From CAYNRE01 sp964399535 (lineage in GTDB: Bacteria; Planctomycetota; Planctomycetia; Pirellulales; CAYNRE01), in NCBI GenBank assembly GCA_964399535.1, contig CAYNRE010000071.1:375499-439498 (forward strand): a DNA stretch of 64,000 bases. Reading direction: 5' to 3'. Within the stretch, counting starts at the first letter, position 1; each line of letters begins with the position of its first letter. This document shows, piece after piece, positions 10,301 to 17,137 of this stretch. The translations under genes and the position numbers were made by a program. The notes under the pieces were generated by a model, which saw nothing but the letters and a program-made list of their open reading frames with translations, did not search any database and had not been told where the DNA came from.

Positions 10301-13300
10301 CCTCGGCAAGTGGAGCAGCGACGGCGTGCCGACCCCGGCGATCTCGTTCATCGACAGCAACACGGGGCAAATTGCCATCTCACCGTCGACCGCGGTCGGG
10401 CAGTGGATCTGGTCGACGATTGGAGACTCCTTCGCCGACGAGCGATTCGCCCTCACATACGATCCGAACCGGCCCGACCATTCGTCGCTCGCCTCGATCG
10501 ACCCTAACGGCCGGGTTAAGCTCTGGAGCGTTGACGCGACGCTGATCGGCCCCGAGTACCAGCAGTTCATCGCGCCGGGTGAGACGCTGTTTAACTTCTC
10601 GGGAGGCACGCCGGTCAAGATGGTCGGTTTCAACATGGCCGGCAACGATCACTACCGGTCGCGGGACCTGGCCATCGCTTACCTCTCCAAGAACTACAAC
10701 GTGCCCCAGGTGGCGATTTGGAACCACGCCACGGGCGCCGTGGAGTCGTTCGTGGCCGGCGGCCGAGCGCTAGTCGACATGATCACCAGCGACTTCGACG
10801 GCGACGGTCGCGAGGACATCGCGGTTCTGACAACCGACACCTCAAACCAGAATTACTACTTGACGGTGCTGCTGACACAGGCCGATGGTTCGCTGAGGGT
10901 TCTGCGCCACCAAGGGCCGGACCTGGCCGTGGCAGCCGATGGAACGCCGCTGACGAATTTGGCCTCGGTGCGGCTATTTGGCGGACAGCAGGCGATTCTT
11001 TGGAGCACGCTGGACGGCGATTCGTACCTCAACGCAGTCACGGTGACGGGCGAACAGTTGCGCATCACGACCATCCGGGCGCCGTTTGCCGGCAACATCG
11101 TCGCGCTCGCGCCCGGCGACGTCGGCCGAGCGGCGACGTTTGCCGTCTTTGCTCCGGGCCGGACCAGCGGCCACAAGATCGGAACGTATTCCGGCACGAT
11201 CGAGGTCAACATCGACGGCACGTTCGCCGTCGACGCGCAGCTCACCAAGTATGGCGGCACGTTCAGCGGCTACGACGTGGGCATGACCGGCGTGGTGCCG
11301 GCTGCGTCCACGACCGCCAGCGGTATCGTTTTCAACGACCTGAATTCCAACGGGTTTCAGGATCCCGGCGAGACGGGACTCCCCGGCCTCACGGTCCGGC
11401 TCATCAGCCCCTCGGGTGACCTCGTCACGGCGACCAGCAGCGACGGATCGGACGGCAGTGCGATCGGCTTCTACCGCTTCGAGAACGTGACCGCCGGCTC
11501 TTATCTTCAGATTGCCCTGCCTACCGGAACCTGGCTCGCCCAGAACCCGCCGCAGGGCATCGACACCAATTCCAACGGATCCGCCGGGCTGCTGATTGGC
11601 GTCGATTTCACCGCGGGGTCTGTGCTTGCCACAATCCCGCTCGACTCGCCCGCCGACGATCCGCACGGCGTGAACATTCGTTCGGGCGATCTTCAACAAA
11701 CCGGCCGCGAAAACTTGATCATTCGTACCTCGGATTCGCTCTACGTTCAGTATTTCGGCGTCGACGGCAGCACCTCGTTCACCCGATTCGACGTGAGCAG
11801 CCCCGCCGGTTACTTCCGGCCGGAGCTGGAACTGGCCGACGTCAACGGCGATGGCCGAATCGACCTGGTCACTTCCGGCCAGTCGGGAGTCGACGTATTT
11901 ATCAACATCGCGTTCGGGCAGTTCCGGCCTTTCCGGGGGATTCTCGCCGACCCTTTGGCCAGTACCCCCAACGGAGGCTATTCGATCGACGACACGTTTA
12001 CCGGCGACCTCGACTCGGGCGTCACGTCGGCGAAGACCTATACCCATGCGCTCAATTTTCTCGGGCCGGTCACGACGGTGAACGGCGTGGTGTTTGCGGC
12101 CGCGACCGAGAGCGGGGCAAACTTCCGCCTGGAAGCGATCGATTCCGCCACTGGGGCCATCGGGAATCTGGGAGGCGTGCAAAACTTCTCGAACAATCTT
12201 CAAGGCGCGATGAATACGCTCGCGTCGAGTTTCCATTACAGCTTTGGCGACTCGCACGGCGACGAGCGCTTGACCCTGACGGGGCTGACCGCGGGGGTGA
12301 CCTATATCACGACCTTTTACGCCGTCGGGTACGGCGCCGGTTCGCGGCAAGAACTGGTGTTCGACAGCCTAGGTGGCTCAACGATCTTCGACGAGAACGC
12401 CAACGGCAGCGGCAACGGGATCCTGTTACGCCGCACGTATACGGCCACCAGCGACTCGATCACGTTCACGTTTGTCGCGCAAGATTCGATCAGCAGCAGC
12501 TTTCACCAATATGCCCTGACCAACGAAGTCGCCCCGGTGGGTTATACGATCGCCGTGCCACTGGATGGCGACGACGACTCGGACGTTGTCTCCGGGCACC
12601 GCTACACCCATGCGATCGATTTCGCCGGAGACCAATCGGTTACGGTCGCGGGGGTGCCGCTGCTGCAGGCGACGACGACCGGCGAGAATTTCTCGTTGGT
12701 TTCTTACGACCCGGTGAGCCACACGACCGCCGACAACCTGGATGTGTTCATCGGCTATGAGAACTCTCTGAACGGCGGTTTGAATTCGGCGGCGTCGAAT
12801 TTCTATTACTCGCCGACCGGCGCGTCGCAGCTCACCCTGACAGGGCTGCTCGTCGGGGCGACGTATACCACCACGTTTTTCGGCGTTGGATTCGGGAGCG
12901 GCGTGTCCCGCGTCTCCACCGTCACCGACAGCCTGGGCGGTTCCGTCGTCATCGACGAGAATGCCTTTGGCGACCGGCAGGGATTCCGTTTCAGCCGCAC
13001 ATTCGTGGCCACCGGCGACCAGATTACGTTCACGTTCGTCGCAGCCGACCCGAACTACGGCTTCCACCACTATGCAGTGACCAATCTGCTCATCGACTCG
13101 AACGCCAATTACGGCTTGGGTCCGTTTAGCAACGACATCTCTTCGGGCATCTCTCCGTCGAAGACCTATACCCATCAGATCGACTTCAACGGGACGGGCA
13201 CCGCCGTGGTTAACGGCCTCGCGCTCGTACAGACCGCGGCCGCGGGCGCGACCTACGTGCTCTCTGCGCTCGACCCAGTTACGTTGAGCGAGTCGTCGAT

Positions 13301-16300
13301 GGCGGCCGGCAGTGGATTGGAAAACGACCTGTTGGGCGATTTCCATTCCGTGGGGTCGGACTATTTCTATTCGCCGACCGGGGCCTCGAAGCTCACACTG
13401 ACTGGTCTCACGTCTGGCACCACCTATGCCGCTACGTTCTACGTCACCGGGCTCGGCAACCCGGGGACACGATATCAATCGATCGCCGACAGTCTTGGCG
13501 GCTCGTTTTACGTCGATCTGAACATCGTCGGAAACGGTCGCGGCTTGCTGGTCCGCCGGATCTATACGGCGACAAGCGACACAATGACCTTTTGGTTCAT
13601 GGGCAACGACCCCGCGGCCGGTTTCGATTTCTTTGCGCTGACGAACGAGGTGATTCCGCCGCAGCCCGCTTTACCCAATGTTTTCTCGACGGAGATTGCC
13701 GTCGTTCCCGGTGGCGGGGCGAGCGAACCCGATCGAGTTCTGGCCGTGCGGCAAAACACGGGTGTGATCTACGAGATCGGCTGGGACAAGGCGAGCGCGG
13801 CCCCCGCCGCGACGGGCAAGGTGTATACGACCAATCACGCGATTCGCAGGATGGAGATCGGCGACGTCAGCGCGGCCGGGGCCAACGACCTGGCGATCTA
13901 CGAGACATACGATGAAGACACCCTGGCACCGCTCGACAACGCAGAGAGTGTCAGCAAGCAGGCGGTTTGGCTGCTCAGCGCCGCATCGAACTATGCCCTG
14001 GGGACGCTGCTGATCGACCTCGGCGCGAACGCCTATGAGCCACGCGTCGATCTGACGATCGCTCCGTTGTTTCCGGGTGAGGAAACCGTCCTGGTTTTGG
14101 GCAATCGCAGCAATTCGCAGACCGTCGACGTGTTCATGGCCCGCGCCGACAGCGCGGTGCTGAAAACGTCGACACCTGGCTTCGTGGGTTACGGCCTCAA
14201 CTTCGGCACCTTCATCTCCGGCAGCTCAGTGCCCAACGTGGTGATCGCTGGCGAAAACGCGATTCTGGTTCTTGTGCCGGGCAATGATCCGTCCGACAGC
14301 AACAATCCGACTGGTTTCGATCCCAACGTGCCGCTGGTGGAAGCCGGCATCGCCCTTACCGGTTCGACAAATGCCGGGGCTATAGGGGCCCTGGCCGGGG
14401 CGCATCACGACGAACTGATGGTCGTTCAGTATTTGCCGGGCACCGGCTACGTCGTTCGACCGTATTACAACACCACAGACAGCTACGGAGTTACCGCGGA
14501 CGCGGGCGGCGGACTATTCGATTTTGCCGTCGTCGTTCCGGGTACCGGCGGAGGTACGATCGCCGGCAACGTGTTTTACGACGCCGAGGGTGGGGGCGTG
14601 TGGAATCCCGACGACTACGGCATCAGCGACGGCGTCAGGCTCTATCTCGATCTCAATCAAAACGGCACGCTTGACTCGACCGAGCCCTCGACGCTCCCCG
14701 ATCGCGACGGCAACTATCGCTTCACCGACTTGATGCCCCGCGTTTATTCCGTGGCGATTCAGCTCGGCTCGGGCTACACGGCTACGACCGCCACCGCGCA
14801 GGCGGTCGCGCTTGCGGCGTTGCCCGTTTCGGCCGTCAATGGCGTCGATTTTGGGTTGAAGGCCAAGAACTTCGGCGTCGACCTGAATAACGACCATCAG
14901 GCCGATCTGCTTCTGACCGAACCCTCCAGCAACGGCGTCTACGTCCAACTGCGCAACGGCCAGAATCGACTGACCACTTATAAGATCGGTCAGCTTACGT
15001 CGGCCGACTGGGTCGTGGTCGGTGTGTATGACCTGTCGAGCAATGCCACCGTCGACGTGTTGCTCCACGATACGCGCACGGGGCAGCTCCGGGCGTGGGA
15101 GTTGTTTGCCGGCGCCGGCGTGCCCACGGTGAAACGAATCCACGAGTTGGGCTACACGGTGCCCGAGGGCTTCTCCGTAATCGGCGTTGGCGATCTCGAC
15201 GACGACGGCACTCCGGAACTGGTAATGGTTCGCAAGACGACCGGCGAGCACCGAATCGTGGAGTTCACGAGCGACGCTCCCACCGAGTCGCCGCTCAACG
15301 TCTTGCCTTCCTCGCAGGTCGTTGGCGTCGGCGATCTGGATGGCGACGGCGACACCGATCTGCTCTTGCAAAACTGGCGCAGCAATCAAGTATTCGCGCG
15401 GATTTATGAAAATGGGCGCTTCGTCGCTGTGAAGACGATCGGAGACATCAATCCCGATTGGTCGGTCGCCGGGGTCACCGACCTGGTGACCGGCGGCAAC
15501 GCCGAGGTCTTGTTTCAGGAACGCGCAACCGGAAAGGCCTATGCCTGGCTGCTAGGGCCAAATCTTACGGTTCAGCAAACCAACGAAATCGACATTGGTG
15601 AACATAGCGGACTTCGCCTGCACCTCTCGGAGCGATTCACGTCGAGCATTTCGGGAACCGTATTCCGCGATGTGCGCGGCGATGGCGGCTCGGCCGACGA
15701 TACGCCACTGGCCGGCGTTACGTTGAAGCTTTACATCGACCGTAACCGCAACCAGCGGCTCGATCCGACCGATGGCCCGCCAATTGCCACCACGGAAACC
15801 GCCGCCGACGGTACCTATGTCTTTGCCGGGCAATCGGCCGGAAACTACCTCGTGCAACAGGCGACCCCAGACAACTTCGTTCCCACTGGCGAGCCGCCCA
15901 CCGGAGCACTTGCGGTGGCAGTCGACGAGGGCGCTACGCACTCGGGAGTTGACTTTCAGGACTATCAGATTGAACAGATTGCAATCAAGAATGTCTATTT
16001 TCGGATCACTCACAACGGCAGGACGAAACGGTTCGCGGCGCTCGATGACAACGTCCAGGCGGGCGACACGGTGAAGGTTGTCTTCACGGTCCCCCGAAAC
16101 GCGACAGCCACGTTTTCGCTGGTGAGCTATCAGGTATCTCGCGGAACGCTCTTCCCGCCCGAGCCGCGCGACCAGGAGATTTACAGGAGCGATACCGGCA
16201 CCTTTGGCCCCGGCGTGCATTCGCTGACCGTGCAGGTTCCGAACCATCGTTTCGAAGTTGATTTCGTGTTGGGCTATCCGCTCGAGCAGTTTGGAAAACC

Positions 16301-16709
16301 GGGCACGAACCTGAACTATGCCGACCAGCGGCGTCTGATTGCCAGCGGCCAAGGGGAGAAACACAGCTTCGCGCACCGCGATTATTGGTTCTCGAGCCTG
16401 CTCGACCACGACTGGCACCCGACCACTCACGCCCACCTGGCCCAAAGCAACACGCCCGACCCCGCGAAGAGCCGGAGTGAGTTACCGCAACTGTCGCAGC
16501 TTGGCGACGCCGACACCGCGGGCCTGACAGCGGCGCTGGATCTGGCACGCGTCATGGGTTCGTCGCGCGAAAGGAGCGATGTCGCCGATCTGCACGCACT
16601 GCTAGGCCAAGCGCTCGATTCGCTCGCGGGCGTTCCGCAGCAAAAGGCACAGCGAGTGCAAGCCGAGCCGAAAGCAGTGGTTTTGAAGACTTCGGCACGC
16701 AGGTCGTAG
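4359..16709 (+). CDS. Giant secreted protein 1 with LEPR-XLL-like motif, SdrD B-like and FG-GAP-like repeats
   Basis: A 4,116-residue surface or secreted protein. After an arginine-rich leader, residues 53-65 (SLELRQLLSASA) match the planctomycete LEPR-XLL-type N-terminal motif, thought to act in export. Residues 600-1350 are beta-rich and unassigned. SdrD B-like (carboxypeptidase-regulatory-like) modules with DxNxNG calcium-type loops begin near 1703, 1821, 2319, 3400 and 3763. FG-GAP/VCBS-like strands of the kind DxDGDGxxD occur near 2146, 2493 and 3509-3670. Three tandem modules of about 180 residues fill 2542-3098. The extreme C-terminus is helical and polar, with no LPXTG, PEP-CTERM or dockerin signal that I can see. 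The modules are typical of adhesins or matrix proteins; no catalytic site is evident. Convergent with the sulfatase gene. Confidence 0.85.
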   Translation: MSPGTGPEGKSKAVKSTLGRWTPRRRARSALTWEGLGQRSRRDRLDGATRLAGESLELRQLLSASAWQGVPSDEHVAAIVHSGELGAAEAVVQDTQFDIANFQLTLPSVLEGAQTFDMDGLRFYSGAEKVIQQNTTTFGSSGAPTWVLIGQIGPTFTPMLMTYGVTTLYSGTGFNDFVRWTDGLYTVANTLADKKDPNSFGMVFGGMQVQPLDGGFYVDSILNDGASYEIDNITNGVVKTQMPNTLTAGQQLQFADLVGASGIVNGTGYSVDEVVDPMTFTIKANDGHDLSQASATGGSVTTVASPSDDEGWGALVPNGQQMQLIDKGQRAAHSVFAGFTPTRMLISKTTDAVPQPLLQFAGVQTVGYKGGHLQAGVGFQGAGNAYYLQVDYLGFYKFVNANNSSDNEFVATISVGQNALTPRINTSGIVDGTVNTTGTPHGLADGDWIHFTSLNMPASGDGSPQPLTIGTSYQVHVLGPTSFQLIDPETNQPLVDPAINATAATAVKEIGVTSIAPEEIELADGTSVTQLVVTTSQPHNLAVGDPIVFAGLQLTTGEIPDQTYYVTALVGGNQDGTSTKFIFGDADGNDYNPLVPPVLLQGRVTAPLFKAGGVFLGGDATLKLSFDGAFRIGDWLKPTDFKLELSGSVSLFKDFGNGLAVGGVASLKGDNETSEGLVVQGVGGDFSVPAWGFNITGNITKSDPDTKQQSFNVALTGVSATSIRDDSGRETIAVNGNALVMVNSWRLSVDAILGHGQTNGLTIIHEADGTVWVSEASFTIVFDSLKPPIAENNTRFIEKLSIIGGAVDICWESSGPHSQDFEFGFGGKFSVAIGDPTPDANGNWKPGISTISVAVTPDLVKITSMGVHFSGTGSFALQVNGSFAIKYGENGEFPIIARDLYFKVTLADPAQGTHGSVVLSGGIILPELRNASIELGVDGSSGGLYVDTQTGKWQLNGWRIAIPSLLAGPFLIQNFVLGFTGSSSRTDPDSSTDFIVQGSGQMKLFEKGGLVIGVNFKLGREAGKFVVQDIGAAIRNLNPGLPIPATEAFLTDIAFDIDGIPGSVSFDLLLGAVMGDKITVGAKEYSLIQALISGSYQDRDIKVTGEVLIAGGTLGDITGALDLNWGTGTYTLNLSGKAFYDIFDATWYLYFSKEVDAGLFAGTVQVPDDIPIIGGLHVAEADMMYLVDHNPGGEKFLAAWFNFLDHFKYGVKVDFNDHAKVSLIGSKTIDGLQKELPGGTGSQIFKYNIQYTPSDAVASLQAAGLGAEDASSVSYGLIEVTWNAPDGQDEIAIAAGEGDAVVVWGPGAKVNAHGWVEDTASGISYLVLTDHSRPGDVLIHVAPTAAFTTDGASYDAPDLYVPLPNLDLNVVLQSNRSQDIDPAANWNGSFAAPAPEIQNLAVSQPQAASALGDDEDSPDPVTANNATVSFQWRGLDPLTTNVSLFFDLNDTGYKGTPLTVLSGDELTIGDPDADGWRTVTVPWDLGDLQPGVPLYVYSVIKDEQHAPVKTDYAGQVQSVPAAQIQVTYANGTNVSSAELQGLPLAVTPVKEFDVQSISAGVATVASAEGLSVGDTFMFHGLTSPAGVSNGTLYFVTSISGTTFTYSTTAGGTAVSGSSAGAGAAYVDQGTTSYYATDSKGLVSPHVDVFQTYRFAMAPTRGVFLGQPSGNQELSWVNELLEYNTFEGRNQLLRMQFEFEIQAAIAGTVYNDFEDNGQLDSFDNGLAGATVFLDDNNNGTLDLGEQSVTTGVDGAYLFVHDWSDADTPLSTYTTWVQVIPPAGYKVTSSPSIPPTGITFTNDGESQPALIPYDFMLASPIVLSGTAYSDANNNGVRDPGEKGIAGAIVTITPPSGGAIQVTTDAAGVWRTAAFARGNYTLDVDAPTGGTITTPTVAFTLGSPATINFSGPFDVTDHYSQSSVVSAWDPDAGQYHSWLLGMIDGVTAGSPAVNYVDLSGGASGDVSVLNTAILDVVPAKFDVFLGKWSSDGVPTPAISFIDSNTGQIAISPSTAVGQWIWSTIGDSFADERFALTYDPNRPDHSSLASIDPNGRVKLWSVDATLIGPEYQQFIAPGETLFNFSGGTPVKMVGFNMAGNDHYRSRDLAIAYLSKNYNVPQVAIWNHATGAVESFVAGGRALVDMITSDFDGDGREDIAVLTTDTSNQNYYLTVLLTQADGSLRVLRHQGPDLAVAADGTPLTNLASVRLFGGQQAILWSTLDGDSYLNAVTVTGEQLRITTIRAPFAGNIVALAPGDVGRAATFAVFAPGRTSGHKIGTYSGTIEVNIDGTFAVDAQLTKYGGTFSGYDVGMTGVVPAASTTASGIVFNDLNSNGFQDPGETGLPGLTVRLISPSGDLVTATSSDGSDGSAIGFYRFENVTAGSYLQIALPTGTWLAQNPPQGIDTNSNGSAGLLIGVDFTAGSVLATIPLDSPADDPHGVNIRSGDLQQTGRENLIIRTSDSLYVQYFGVDGSTSFTRFDVSSPAGYFRPELELADVNGDGRIDLVTSGQSGVDVFINIAFGQFRPFRGILADPLASTPNGGYSIDDTFTGDLDSGVTSAKTYTHALNFLGPVTTVNGVVFAAATESGANFRLEAIDSATGAIGNLGGVQNFSNNLQGAMNTLASSFHYSFGDSHGDERLTLTGLTAGVTYITTFYAVGYGAGSRQELVFDSLGGSTIFDENANGSGNGILLRRTYTATSDSITFTFVAQDSISSSFHQYALTNEVAPVGYTIAVPLDGDDDSDVVSGHRYTHAIDFAGDQSVTVAGVPLLQATTTGENFSLVSYDPVSHTTADNLDVFIGYENSLNGGLNSAASNFYYSPTGASQLTLTGLLVGATYTTTFFGVGFGSGVSRVSTVTDSLGGSVVIDENAFGDRQGFRFSRTFVATGDQITFTFVAADPNYGFHHYAVTNLLIDSNANYGLGPFSNDISSGISPSKTYTHQIDFNGTGTAVVNGLALVQTAAAGATYVLSALDPVTLSESSMAAGSGLENDLLGDFHSVGSDYFYSPTGASKLTLTGLTSGTTYAATFYVTGLGNPGTRYQSIADSLGGSFYVDLNIVGNGRGLLVRRIYTATSDTMTFWFMGNDPAAGFDFFALTNEVIPPQPALPNVFSTEIAVVPGGGASEPDRVLAVRQNTGVIYEIGWDKASAAPAATGKVYTTNHAIRRMEIGDVSAAGANDLAIYETYDEDTLAPLDNAESVSKQAVWLLSAASNYALGTLLIDLGANAYEPRVDLTIAPLFPGEETVLVLGNRSNSQTVDVFMARADSAVLKTSTPGFVGYGLNFGTFISGSSVPNVVIAGENAILVLVPGNDPSDSNNPTGFDPNVPLVEAGIALTGSTNAGAIGALAGAHHDELMVVQYLPGTGYVVRPYYNTTDSYGVTADAGGGLFDFAVVVPGTGGGTIAGNVFYDAEGGGVWNPDDYGISDGVRLYLDLNQNGTLDSTEPSTLPDRDGNYRFTDLMPRVYSVAIQLGSGYTATTATAQAVALAALPVSAVNGVDFGLKAKNFGVDLNNDHQADLLLTEPSSNGVYVQLRNGQNRLTTYKIGQLTSADWVVVGVYDLSSNATVDVLLHDTRTGQLRAWELFAGAGVPTVKRIHELGYTVPEGFSVIGVGDLDDDGTPELVMVRKTTGEHRIVEFTSDAPTESPLNVLPSSQVVGVGDLDGDGDTDLLLQNWRSNQVFARIYENGRFVAVKTIGDINPDWSVAGVTDLVTGGNAEVLFQERATGKAYAWLLGPNLTVQQTNEIDIGEHSGLRLHLSERFTSSISGTVFRDVRGDGGSADDTPLAGVTLKLYIDRNRNQRLDPTDGPPIATTETAADGTYVFAGQSAGNYLVQQATPDNFVPTGEPPTGALAVAVDEGATHSGVDFQDYQIEQIAIKNVYFRITHNGRTKRFAALDDNVQAGDTVKVVFTVPRNATATFSLVSYQVSRGTLFPPEPRDQEIYRSDTGTFGPGVHSLTVQVPNHRFEVDFVLGYPLEQFGKPGTNLNYADQRRLIASGQGEKHSFAHRDYWFSSLLDHDWHPTTHAHLAQSNTPDPAKSRSELPQLSQLGDADTAGLTAALDLARVMGSSRERSDVADLHALLGQALDSLAGVPQQKAQRVQAEPKAVVLKTSARRS
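11983..13650 (+). repeat. Three tandem protein-level modules inside giant protein 1
   Basis: Units run at about 11983-12529, 12553-13091 and 13120-13650. Each begins with a segment like 'TYTHALNF', contains 'LTLTGL..G.TY.TTFY' followed by 'DSLGGS', and ends with 'ITFTFV......F..YALTN'. The DNA copies have diverged well beyond simple slippage, so the duplication is old and maintained by selection on the protein. Confidence 0.85.
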
Positions 16710-16749
16710 GCGTCTCGAAGAGGTAATCGCCGAGACCGCCGGTAGCCCG

Positions 16750-16960
16750 GAGACCCAGGCGTCGATCGCTGGCAGGGTTTCCAGCGCCGAATGACACTCC
16801 AGGCAGTTGTCGGCCAGTTTCGAGCGGCCAATGGTCGGATCGAGTCCGACGCAGTGGAAGCAGATGGCCGTCACGAAATCTTCGACGTTACGGAACCACC
16901 GGTGGGGGCCGGTCGAGGAACTCGCGGCGGCGACTGCCAGGCGAAAACCCTGTTTTGGAA
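16750..16960 (-). pseudogene. Possible cytochrome c-like gene fragment in the gap after giant protein 1
   Basis: In the 428-base gap between the giant gene and the sulfatase, the minus strand encodes a protein-like stretch with CFHC (16851-16862) followed 16 residues later by CLECH (16791-16805), a CxxCH haem-binding motif. The open frame continues into the giant gene's 3' end as an arginine/leucine-rich shadow, so only the middle part looks coding. It is most likely a remnant of a lost c-type cytochrome gene. A chance frame cannot be excluded. The rest of the gap, 16961-17137, holds nothing I can support. Confidence 0.3.
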
Positions 16961-17137
16961 TGACTTGTGTCCGATCGGCGGTGAAAGACCGTCCGTGTCG
17001 TGAAATTTGCTGTTCAACCGCAGTCCATGTTCCGTGGATTGCAGCTGGCCACAAGCACCAGACGTGGCACTAAGCGCCTCCATTGAGGCCGGAGGCCAAT
17101 CGGATCGTTCACCTTCCGCCGGCGAAGCCCCCAGCGG

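Noticed and set aside
10974..12350. Long minus-strand frames opposite giant gene 1
   Set aside because: Low-complexity Arg/Gly/Val-rich mirror translations with no domains; the plus-strand protein has clear repeat structure.
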